A DNA stretch of 62,721 bases, from contig NZ_JAJDWC010000023.1 of assembly GCF_022825805.1 (NCBI RefSeq), positions 1 to 62,721 of the forward strand. Reading direction: 5' to 3'. Below are positions 29,449-37,200 of this stretch, one piece after another (the first letter of the stretch is position 1; every line of letters starts with the position of its first letter). Source of the stretch: Phaeobacter sp. GTDB lineage: Bacteria > Pseudomonadota > Alphaproteobacteria > Rhodobacterales > Rhodobacteraceae. Made by a program: the position numbers and the translations under genes. The notes under the pieces were generated by a model. That model was not told where the DNA came from and searched no databases. It was given only the letters and a program-made list of their open reading frames with translations.

Positions 29449-29573
29449 CGTTCCGCGCGCAATACCTTGGCCACTCGCCTCATTGCGCTAGCCTCTTAAC
29501 CAACAGTTCAGAGTTTGGTGCTGGCCGCACCACAGGATACGGGCTGATACCAAATCGACATCGGAGCGCACAC

Positions 29574-30494
29574 GTGTCAGGACCAAACCACCGCTATTCA
29601 GACGCAACGATCACCAAAGCCTGCGCGTTCATCGAGGCGGACCTGTCGGCGCAGCTCGCCATTCGCGACATTGCTGCGCGTGCTGGTTTGGCAGAGCACC
29701 ATTTTCAGCGCCGCTTTGCCCTTGCAACCGGAGAGACCGTGTCAGGCTATATTCGCGCCCGCCGCATGGAGAAGGCTGCACAGCACCTGACAACCACGTC
29801 ATGCCGCATCATTGATGTGGCTCTGGACTGCGGATTTGAGACACATGCCGCATTTTCCAAAGCGTTCAAATCACACTTTCAATGCACGCCGAGTGAATTG
29901 CGGCGCTCAGGCCTGCCGCCCTCGCAACGTGGTGCGGCGCCGCGGCCCTTTTTGGTGCCACAGTCACATTCAGCGCAGCATATCCTGCCCGATCTGGTAA
30001 CGGTTGCGTCCCAGGTCATGTGCTACCGCACCCAGACAGGCATGTCCGACGGACATTTTTTTCCGGACCTGGCCGCAATCTCGGCAGGCTTCGCAGCGCT
30101 GAAAGAAGAACTCACACACCAGCGGATCCCAGCGGAAAAACACCAGTTTGCGACCGCGTTCAAACAGGGTCCACAATCCTTCGACGATCCGGACGCCAGG
30201 GCCCATTTTGGTGCGATCTTTGACCAACCTGTACCATTGAACTGGTCTCCCGACTGGATTGAGTTGGCGGCGGGAGACTATGCAATCTTCCCCCACTACG
30301 GCTCGCTTGCGAACCTGCATCTGACCTGGAACAAAGCGGCGCGGGTCATTCTGCCCAGGGCCGGGCTGATCCTGAGGCATGGCTGGATGTTTGAAACATA
30401 TCTGACCAACACAGTGGATGCACCATCCGATCGTTTGACAGCGCAGATCCACCTTCCTGTCGAACAAAGCACAAATGGAACAGCATCGACCTGA
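29574..30494 (+). CDS. AraC family regulator with GyrI-like effector domain
   Basis: A 306-residue transcription factor. The two AraC helix-turn-helix motifs come first (LAIRDIAARAGLAEHHFQRRFALATGE and IIDVALDCGFETHAAFSKAFKSHF). From about residue 150 a GyrI/SOUL-like effector-binding domain follows, with PLNWSPDWIELAAGDYAIFPHYG. This Rob/SoxS-plus-GyrI order is common in multidrug or stress regulators. The start is a GTG with GGAG upstream. It precedes an amidase gene on the same strand, but a regulatory link is not shown. Confidence 0.87.
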   Translation: MSGPNHRYSDATITKACAFIEADLSAQLAIRDIAARAGLAEHHFQRRFALATGETVSGYIRARRMEKAAQHLTTTSCRIIDVALDCGFETHAAFSKAFKSHFQCTPSELRRSGLPPSQRGAAPRPFLVPQSHSAQHILPDLVTVASQVMCYRTQTGMSDGHFFPDLAAISAGFAALKEELTHQRIPAEKHQFATAFKQGPQSFDDPDARAHFGAIFDQPVPLNWSPDWIELAAGDYAIFPHYGSLANLHLTWNKAARVILPRAGLILRHGWMFETYLTNTVDAPSDRLTAQIHLPVEQSTNGTAST

Positions 30495-30535
30495 CGTTTG
30501 CGTTCTGATCGGCCCATCAACGATGAGGCCCTAAC

Positions 30536-31942
30536 ATGTATGACAGCCCCGTAGCGCAGCCAAACGGCAGTTTGCACCGGATCATAAAGAACCTTGAGGA
30601 GCCAGGATATCGCGCGCGCCTATACAACACCCTTTTGGCAGCGCAAGAAAAGCAGGATCCACAAATCCGCGCCTTCGAACACGCAGGCCAGATACCGAAA
30701 GGGCCCGTGATCGCCCCATTCAATGGTTTGCCAATCACGGTGAAAGATCAATTTGCCGTTGCCGGTTGGCCACGTTGGTTCGGGCGCGATCAGACATCTC
30801 GCAAACACGACGTAAAGAGCGCGCCCTTTATCGCTATGTTGGAAGAGCGCGGATGCAAGGTCCTGGCGAAAACGACCCTGCCCCCGAACGCATTGGACTT
30901 TCAAACATTTGGCAACCGGCGCGGCGTCACCGAAAACCCGCTCTATCCAGGTTTTACTGCAGGCGGGAGCAGTGGCGGAGGCGCTGCGGCAGTCGCAAGC
31001 GGGATGAGTGTTCTCGACATCGGCGCAGATCTTGCGGGTTCTTTGCGCCTGCCAGCCGCCTGGTGCGGCGTCGTCTCTTTTCTGGCGACAGAGGGGCTGT
31101 GGTCCTCATCTGGGATGCTACCTGGGCGCCACCAATTGCAACATTTTGCCAGACCTGGCCCCATAGCACGGACATTGGATGATCTTGCGACGTTTTGGTC
31201 AACAATGGGCCATCCGATTGCCAATTCCAACGCAACAGCCAAACCACGAATTGCCGTTTGGCAGCCAACCGGCCCAGCGCCTCTGGAACCGCAGGTGTCA
31301 ACAGTCTGGAACAAATGCCTCCAGCAGCTAGCCAGCACACCCTGCACTCCTCGCGGTAGCGATCTCGCCGAACTGTTGGGCGACAAACCACGCCGATTGT
31401 TCGGCCACATCATGGGTTATGAAACCAGCCGTCTTATCCCTTGGCCCATACGCTGGTTGGCAAGCCGTGATCGAGAAGCTGCCGAAGCCTCCCCCAATTT
31501 CTTGTCCCATGTGCTTGAGGGCTACAGGCTCTCCGCTGCGGCGTATCGTGAGGCTGTTGACCAGCTGGCCCTGTTTCGCAAGCAATCCGCAAGGGATCTC
31601 GCGGATATCGACGCTTTGGTCCTGCCGGTGACCGGCGCTGCGGTCTTTAGGCATATGAAACCATCGCGCGACCGATTTGGCGCGCGACACTATCCGCAGG
31701 TTTTCACCACACAAGCTGGACCAATGGGCTATCTCGACATTCTGACGCACTTCACTGTTCCTATCGGCGCGTTGGGATGGCCCGTTGTCACACTGCCCTT
31801 TGGGCATGACAGCAACGGCTTGCCAATCGGCGTCCAGATTGTCGGCAAACCCGGCGCTGAAGGTAAGTTGCTTTCCATGGCGCGCAGCCTCTTCCCAGAA
31901 GACTGGTCCGCCAAAACGCAGGAGGATCCCCATGGATCTTGA
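30536..31942 (+). CDS. amidase signature family hydrolase
   Basis: A 468-residue Ser-cisSer-Lys amidase that hydrolyses an amide or related bond. The catalytic Lys lies in PITVKDQFAVAG, and the amidase signature spans GFTAGGSSGGGAAAVASG with the cis-Ser, followed by the nucleophile region GADLAGSLRLPA. The order and spacing match the family. The substrate cannot be read from the sequence. Its last 11 bases overlap the start of the SAP/DUF6434 gene, so the two are probably co-expressed. Confidence 0.9.
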   Translation: MYDSPVAQPNGSLHRIIKNLEEPGYRARLYNTLLAAQEKQDPQIRAFEHAGQIPKGPVIAPFNGLPITVKDQFAVAGWPRWFGRDQTSRKHDVKSAPFIAMLEERGCKVLAKTTLPPNALDFQTFGNRRGVTENPLYPGFTAGGSSGGGAAAVASGMSVLDIGADLAGSLRLPAAWCGVVSFLATEGLWSSSGMLPGRHQLQHFARPGPIARTLDDLATFWSTMGHPIANSNATAKPRIAVWQPTGPAPLEPQVSTVWNKCLQQLASTPCTPRGSDLAELLGDKPRRLFGHIMGYETSRLIPWPIRWLASRDREAAEASPNFLSHVLEGYRLSAAAYREAVDQLALFRKQSARDLADIDALVLPVTGAAVFRHMKPSRDRFGARHYPQVFTTQAGPMGYLDILTHFTVPIGALGWPVVTLPFGHDSNGLPIGVQIVGKPGAEGKLLSMARSLFPEDWSAKTQEDPHGS

Positions 31943-32573
31943 AGACCGGCCCGATATACTCTCCATCACCAGCAGTGAGGAATTCGACCGCTGGTACTGG
32001 CCCGTCGCAGAGATGCAAAACCTCTGTAGAGAGCGCGGCTTACCTACATCTGGGCTGAAAGCAGAGTTGCGGGCCCGCCTGCTGGGACATTTGAGGGGTG
32101 AAATCACCGCCCCCGGCACAACGCCCCGAAAGCCCAAGAACTGGTCCAAAGCCGTCCTGACGCGCGACACAATAATCGATGCAAATGTCACGTTTGGCTG
32201 CAATCTAAGGAATTTCTTGAAACAAGAAATTGGACCGAAATTCAGATGCACAGGCGAGTTCATGGATTGGGTGAAGTCACACCCGGGGCGCAGCCTTGGT
32301 GAGGCAATCGCGCAGTGGCATCTGTTTCACACCAGAGCACAGCAACCGGGGTTCAGGCGTGAAATTGCCTCATGCAACAACTACCTGCAATACCTGCGCG
32401 ACCTACGCGATGCGCACCCCAACCTCACGCTGACCGACGCGAAACTTTGTTGGGCCGTAAAGTCGAAGAAACCTGCAGTAAACGGCTTTGTTGTCTATGA
32501 GGAAACCGACCTGAGCTTTCTCGATCCCCGACCGGTCGGGCTCGGTAGTCTTCAGAAGGGCAATTCCAATTGA
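31932..32573 (+). CDS. SAP-like/DUF6434 domain protein
   Basis: A 213-residue soluble protein. Residues 20-50 (AEMQNLCRERGLPTSGLKAELRARLLGHLRG) form a SAP-like helix-extended loop-helix, a nucleic-acid-binding module. Residues 65-160 match DUF6434: NWSKAVLTRDTIID, LRNFLKQEIGPKF, FMDWVKSHPGRSLGEAIAQWH. The ATG at 31932 follows GGAGGA by five bases. It overlaps the amidase gene and is convergent with a photolyase gene, with 22 bases of overlap at the 3' ends. DNA binding is inferred from the SAP-like part; function is unknown. Confidence 0.75.
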   Translation: MDLEDRPDILSITSSEEFDRWYWPVAEMQNLCRERGLPTSGLKAELRARLLGHLRGEITAPGTTPRKPKNWSKAVLTRDTIIDANVTFGCNLRNFLKQEIGPKFRCTGEFMDWVKSHPGRSLGEAIAQWHLFHTRAQQPGFRREIASCNNYLQYLRDLRDAHPNLTLTDAKLCWAVKSKKPAVNGFVVYEETDLSFLDPRPVGLGSLQKGNSN

Positions 32574-34054
32574 TTGGACGGGCCCTTCGGTTTGCGCTGA
32601 CCTCGGTTTTTGATGCCACTTTTCCGGCTTCCGTGTTTGTTCTGAATGGCACGCGCTCGAGATTGGAAACCTGCCTCTTTGCGCACACCCCAGATCTTAT
32701 CTCGCGCCTCTCGTGCGGCAACCACATGGTCAAAGATGGGCTCTGGATAGAGTTTACCAAGCACCTCCGCCGCGTTGTCCGCTTTCCATGGTTCGTGCAA
32801 AAACTGATCAGGGATCTTCACCAGTTCTGGCACCCAACGGCGGGTGAACACACCTGTGGGATCCTGATCGATCCCTTGTTTCACAGGATTATAGATCCGC
32901 GCGACGTTGATGCCGGTGGTGCCTGACTGCATTTGCACCTGACTCCAGTGGATCCCCGGCTCGTAGTCGGTGAAAAATCGCGCCAGCTGCTGGCCAGGGC
33001 GGCGCCAATCCAGCCACAAATGGTAGCTCGCGGTTGACATCACCATCGCCCGCATACGGAAGTTCAGCCATCCAGTTGCCCGCAGCGACCGCATGCAAGC
33101 ATCAAGGAATGGATAGCCCGTTTCACCATTGGCCCAAGCGTCCAATCTGGTCTGATCAGGTTGTTCAGGCCGCAATCCTGCGTAGAGCGGGTGAAATTCG
33201 GTGAATTCAATCTCTGGCTCATCCTCGAGCTTTTGGATGAAATGGCAGTGCCAGTGCAGCCGCCCCGAAAAGGACCGCATCGAGCGCCCCCATGACGACC
33301 CCTTTGAACGGATCTCTGCCCGTCGGCGTTCGCAGGCTTGATAAACCTCCCGCATCGAAAGCGCGCCCCAGGTCAGATAGGGTGACACTCGCGAACAAGC
33401 ATGCGCCCCCGCCAGAGGTGCCGACATTGCGCGTTGATAGGTTTCACCGCGATGGGAAAGGAAACTGCTCAAACGCTCCACACCCGCAAGACGACCACCA
33501 ACCTGACGTTCAGGACACGGATCAGGCAACAGCCCCAAGTCGGATGCATCAGGAATAGGGCCTGGAGCAATGTTCAAGGGACAGAGTGCAGGTGGCGGCG
33601 TCAGCTCGCGGGACATGATCCGATCCCAATTGTCCGCCCAGCCGTTCCGCGAGGCGAGACCCCGCACAACCCCATGGTTCTGCAGTTGATGGAATGGGAC
33701 ATTCGCGGACCGGCACCAGGCGATGACTTTCTTGTCGCGTTGAAACGTCCAATTGTTGCCCGTTTCTTCATGCGCCCACAGTGCGTCCAGGCAGCCGAGT
33801 TGCAACAGCCGGTTCAGCACATCTGTCATGTCGCCAACACGAATGATCAGCGGTTGACCCAATTGGGCGAGATCCTGTCGCAACCCTGCCAGCGTCTCAG
33901 CGACAAACTCCCAATGACGGGCAGAATGATCCGGCTGTCGCCAGAGTTCTGGCTCCACGACATAAAGCGGCAAGACGGTCCCACGGCGCGCTGCACAATG
34001 CAGTGCCGCGTGATCTTGCACCCGCAAATCACGTTTGAACCACACAACTTGCAC
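32552..34054 (-). CDS. cryptochrome/deoxyribodipyrimidine photolyase family protein
   Basis: A 500-residue photolyase/cryptochrome with the normal domain order. The antenna domain begins VVWFKRDLRVQDHAAL. The FAD domain includes VSPYLTWGALSMREVY, GYPFLDACMRSLRATGWLNFRMRAM and FFTDYEPGIHWSQVQMQSGTTG, then RIYNPVKQGIDQDPTGVFTRRWVPEL. The C-terminal 40 residues are basic. This matches the cryptochrome/photolyase branch common in Roseobacter-group bacteria; repair of cyclobutane dimers is likely but not certain. The start is a GTG with AAAGGG upstream. It is the third photolyase homologue in the window. Confidence 0.9.
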   Translation of the reverse strand: MQVVWFKRDLRVQDHAALHCAARRGTVLPLYVVEPELWRQPDHSARHWEFVAETLAGLRQDLAQLGQPLIIRVGDMTDVLNRLLQLGCLDALWAHEETGNNWTFQRDKKVIAWCRSANVPFHQLQNHGVVRGLASRNGWADNWDRIMSRELTPPPALCPLNIAPGPIPDASDLGLLPDPCPERQVGGRLAGVERLSSFLSHRGETYQRAMSAPLAGAHACSRVSPYLTWGALSMREVYQACERRRAEIRSKGSSWGRSMRSFSGRLHWHCHFIQKLEDEPEIEFTEFHPLYAGLRPEQPDQTRLDAWANGETGYPFLDACMRSLRATGWLNFRMRAMVMSTASYHLWLDWRRPGQQLARFFTDYEPGIHWSQVQMQSGTTGINVARIYNPVKQGIDQDPTGVFTRRWVPELVKIPDQFLHEPWKADNAAEVLGKLYPEPIFDHVVAAREARDKIWGVRKEAGFQSRARAIQNKHGSRKSGIKNRGQRKPKGPSNQLELPF

Positions 34055-34148
34055 GGCTGCCCTTTCTTGTTTTTTGGGGATTTAACGCGCAGCGGCGGTT
34101 TGTCTAATCAAAGCCAATCCAACGACGGCCATCGCGCTGGCACTCGCG

Positions 34149-35033
34149 TCATTTCCAGGTCACAAAAACCTCTTCCAGCCAGCTTTCAAACAACACTCTC
34201 GATGCTCTTGCGCCTGCACCTTGGGGCGCCGCGATCAAATAATGTGCTTGATCAATGGGCAACGGCGGGCCAGCGATGGCAATCGGGCGGCCGATATCGA
34301 TTGCAGTCGTCGCAAACCGTTCCAACACAACGGCAAATCCACAACCCGCAGCAACCAGATCGACCGCAGCAAGCGTTGTGTCCACCGAATGAACATCGCT
34401 GCGATTGCTAAGGTCCAAACCCAATGTGGCGAGATACTTCTGACACAGGTCCTGCAGCCCGAGAATTTGAACCACAGGCCTGTCCTGCCAATCGGCGATA
34501 TCTGTGCCCTCGCCGATCTGCGAACTTGCAACAATTGGAACGATCCGCTCCTGCGAAATACAGCGTGACGGAGCGTCTTCCCAGTGGCCTGACCCCAATC
34601 TGATTTCAACATCGACATTTTCACGCCCCGCTGACTCCGCCCAGATGTTCGAAAGCAGCCGTACCGAAATTTGCGGATTGCGCGCGAGAAACGCAGGCAG
34701 CCGGTGCGCCAAAAACAGACCCGCAGTCGAGATCGGCACCCTAACCGTCAGCGCCAGTTTTTGATCGATACCGAAAAGGCTGGTCGTCGACAGTTCTATT
34801 TCATCGAGAGCTCTGCGCACAGACGCAGCATAGGCCTGCCCCACTTCTGTCAGAGACAGTTTGCGTGCGACACGGTTGAACAGCTTGCATCCCAGCTTGG
34901 CTTCAAGGGATCGCACGTGCAAGCTGACGGCCGTTTGTGTGATCGCCAACTCCTCTGCTGCTGCAGTGAAGCTCATGTGATGTGCCGCGCGTTCAAAAGA
35001 CCGCAGCCAGATCAGATTGGGAGAGATTGCCAA
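34149..35033 (-). CDS. LysR family regulator (GcvA-like)
   Basis: A 294-residue LysR-type regulator. The N-terminal helix-turn-helix is clear in MSFTAAAEELAITQTAVSLHVRSLEAKLGCKLFNR. The remainder is the periplasmic-binding-like effector domain. The only credible start is a TTG at 35033; upstream in frame I see no ATG or GTG. A perfect 16-bp palindrome (35039-35054) lies five bases upstream of that start. It is divergent from a beta-hydroxyacid dehydrogenase gene, which it probably controls. Confidence 0.87.
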   Translation of the reverse strand: MAISPNLIWLRSFERAAHHMSFTAAAEELAITQTAVSLHVRSLEAKLGCKLFNRVARKLSLTEVGQAYAASVRRALDEIELSTTSLFGIDQKLALTVRVPISTAGLFLAHRLPAFLARNPQISVRLLSNIWAESAGRENVDVEIRLGSGHWEDAPSRCISQERIVPIVASSQIGEGTDIADWQDRPVVQILGLQDLCQKYLATLGLDLSNRSDVHSVDTTLAAVDLVAAGCGFAVVLERFATTAIDIGRPIAIAGPPLPIDQAHYLIAAPQGAGARASRVLFESWLEEVFVTWK

Positions 35034-35038
35034 TTTAC

Positions 35039-35054
35039 ACCAAAAATTTTTGGT
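35039..35054. promoter_or_regulatory. palindrome at the LysR gene start
   Basis: ACCAAAAATTTTTGGT is a perfect 16-bp palindrome that lies over the expected ribosome-binding region of the LysR gene. It may be an autoregulatory operator, or it could fold in the mRNA leader. Palindrome symmetry is the only evidence. Confidence 0.4.
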
Positions 35055-35155
35055 TATTGATGGCTTTTTTATTCATTTTACGCGTTCAACACAATCCTCC
35101 TTAATCGGTGAAACCAACCAAATCACCACCAACGCAACGACAGGGGATCATCTGG

Positions 35156-36103
35156 ATGAAAATCGGGTTCATTGGACTGGGGAACGTAGGCGGCAAACTC
35201 AGCGACAGCCTGTTGCGAAACGGGATCTCACTGGCGGTCCATGACCTGGACCCCGAGCTGGTCGATGCGTTTGTTCAACGCGGTGCTGTGCCCGGTGGCT
35301 CCCCCGCCGAACTGATGCAGACCTGCGATGCGGTCATCACCTGTTTGCCATCGCCCGCGGCCTCGGACAGCGTGTTGCAGCAAATGTTGCCTCACATCAG
35401 GCCAGGAAAAATCTGGATGGAGATGTCCACAACAGATCAGGCAGAGGTCAAACGGTTGGGCGAGCAGGTGATCGCGCGGGGCGGCGCCGCGGTTGATTGC
35501 CCGGTGTCTGGCGGCTGTCATCGTGCCGCAACTGGCAATATCTCAATCTTTGCGGGGTGTGACCGCGATACGTTTGATCGCATCGCTCCGCTTTTGAAAA
35601 CCATGGGGCGGCGCATTTTGCACACCGGAGAACTGGGCTCAGCGTCGATCCTGAAAGTTGTGACAAACTATCTTGCAACAGCCAATCTGATCACCTGTTG
35701 CGAGGCACTGGTCACCGCAAAAGCCGCAGGGATGGACCTGAACACCGCCTATGAGGCGATCAAAATCAGCTCTGGTACGTCGTTTGTCCATGAAACAGAG
35801 AGCCAGGTTATTCTGAACGGGTCGCGTGATATCTCATTCACATTGGATCTGGTCAAAAAGGATGTGGGTCTGTTCCAGCAGATCGCAGAGCGCAGTTCCG
35901 TGCCGCTCGATGTCTCTCCGATGCTTTTGCAGATCATCGAAGATGGCATCGAGCGCTACGGTGAGCGGTGCAATTCCCCCGCAATCATCCAGCGGTTGGA
36001 GGAGGCAACCGGGCTCGACATTCGTGCCCCCGGGTTTCCGGCAGAAATGCACGACGACGAGCCCGAAGAGCCCGGTTACGAAATTACACCCCAGCGCGGG
36101 TGA
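35156..36103 (+). CDS. beta-hydroxyacid dehydrogenase (3-hydroxyisobutyrate dehydrogenase family)
   Basis: A 315-residue NAD(P)-dependent oxidoreductase. The Rossmann motif KIGFIGLGNVGG opens the protein. The substrate-binding DCPVSGGCHRAATGNISIFAGC and the catalytic Lys in LKVVTNYLATAN are present. Family members oxidise 3-hydroxyisobutyrate or reduce tartronate or glyoxylate-type aldehydes, so the substrate is open. The start is the ATG at 35156 with GGGGA upstream; an open frame begins earlier at 35108 but adds a non-family tail. The acidic C-terminal end is specific to this protein. It is divergent from LysR and 49 bases before the hydroxylase gene. Confidence 0.87.
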   Translation: MKIGFIGLGNVGGKLSDSLLRNGISLAVHDLDPELVDAFVQRGAVPGGSPAELMQTCDAVITCLPSPAASDSVLQQMLPHIRPGKIWMEMSTTDQAEVKRLGEQVIARGGAAVDCPVSGGCHRAATGNISIFAGCDRDTFDRIAPLLKTMGRRILHTGELGSASILKVVTNYLATANLITCCEALVTAKAAGMDLNTAYEAIKISSGTSFVHETESQVILNGSRDISFTLDLVKKDVGLFQQIAERSSVPLDVSPMLLQIIEDGIERYGERCNSPAIIQRLEEATGLDIRAPGFPAEMHDDEPEEPGYEITPQRG

Positions 36104-36152
36104 AACCCAGCACCAGCAACTGTTTTCAAGATAGCCGCGGGAGGATCAGGTG

Positions 36153-37184
36153 ATGCCGTCAGAACAGAAATCGCAACCAAACGCGGCATCGCCCACCCGG
36201 CAAGACGCGCCGATGAGCAAGGAGTGGCACTGGCACCCTGTTTTGCCTGTGCGATTTGCTCCCTATTGGCACTGGCCACCGAATTTTAAGGGCCTGATCC
36301 GTTGGTGCTGGCAAAACTGGCTGCAGTTCTCGGATCGTTCCATTTTTCTGATACTGGCGTTTATCGTAGCGTTTTGGCTGCAACCTGTCAGCTCGGCACA
36401 GGCCGACATAACGATCGATTGGGTGCTTCCGGTTTTTCTACGCAACTGGATCTTGCTCACCCTGGTCGCAGGTGGATTGCATCTGTGGTTCTATGGCATT
36501 GACGGACAAGGCAAGTTGCTGAAATACGATCCGCGCCCTTATTTGAAACGCCGAAATGCGCTGTTCAAATTCGGCTATCAGACTTGGGACAACATGTTCT
36601 ATTCCCTCGTCTATGGCGCGCCGATCCTTTCTGTTTTTGAATGTGTGCTGCGTTGGTCCTATGCGTCTGGACACACGACAACCATCCAATTTGTCGATGC
36701 GCCCCTGTGGTTTATCCTGCTCTTTCCGCTGCTAGCGCTTTGGCAGAGTCTCCATTTTTACCTCGTGCATCTGCTGCTGCATCAGCCCATTCTGTATCGA
36801 CATGTGCATTCGGTGCATCACCGCAACGTCAACACCGGACCGTGGTCTGGCATGTCCATGCATCCCGTGGAAGCCTGCGGCTATCTCAGCGCTGTCTTGA
36901 TCCTGTTGATCGTGCCTTCCCATCCCGTGCATATGTTATTTTTGGCATACTGGCTGATGTTGGGCGCTGCGTCATCGCATTCAGGATATGAAGCAATCTG
37001 GGCCAAGGACCGACAAGCGCTTTTGCTTGGGGCCTTTTTCCACCAACTTCATCACAGATATTATGAGTGCAACTATGGCAATGCGGAAATGCCATGGGAT
37101 AGATGGTTTGGCACCTATCACGACGGGTCGGAGAAAGCGACCAAACACATTCGCGAACGCAAACGGGCCATGCATGCAAAGTAG
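36153..37184 (+). CDS. sterol desaturase/fatty acid hydroxylase superfamily protein
   Basis: A 343-residue integral membrane di-iron enzyme. The histidine clusters of the superfamily appear in order: HFYLVHLLLHQ, HVHSVHHRN, and FFHQLHHRYYECNYG. About four hydrophobic helices flank them. Such enzymes hydroxylate or desaturate lipids, sterols or carotenoids. The start is the ATG at 36153 with GGGAGG well placed. It follows the beta-hydroxyacid dehydrogenase by 49 bases and may share its promoter. The substrate is unknown. Confidence 0.88.
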   Translation: MPSEQKSQPNAASPTRQDAPMSKEWHWHPVLPVRFAPYWHWPPNFKGLIRWCWQNWLQFSDRSIFLILAFIVAFWLQPVSSAQADITIDWVLPVFLRNWILLTLVAGGLHLWFYGIDGQGKLLKYDPRPYLKRRNALFKFGYQTWDNMFYSLVYGAPILSVFECVLRWSYASGHTTTIQFVDAPLWFILLFPLLALWQSLHFYLVHLLLHQPILYRHVHSVHHRNVNTGPWSGMSMHPVEACGYLSAVLILLIVPSHPVHMLFLAYWLMLGAASSHSGYEAIWAKDRQALLLGAFFHQLHHRYYECNYGNAEMPWDRWFGTYHDGSEKATKHIRERKRAMHAK

Positions 37185-37200
37185 ATCCGTGCTGCAGCCA

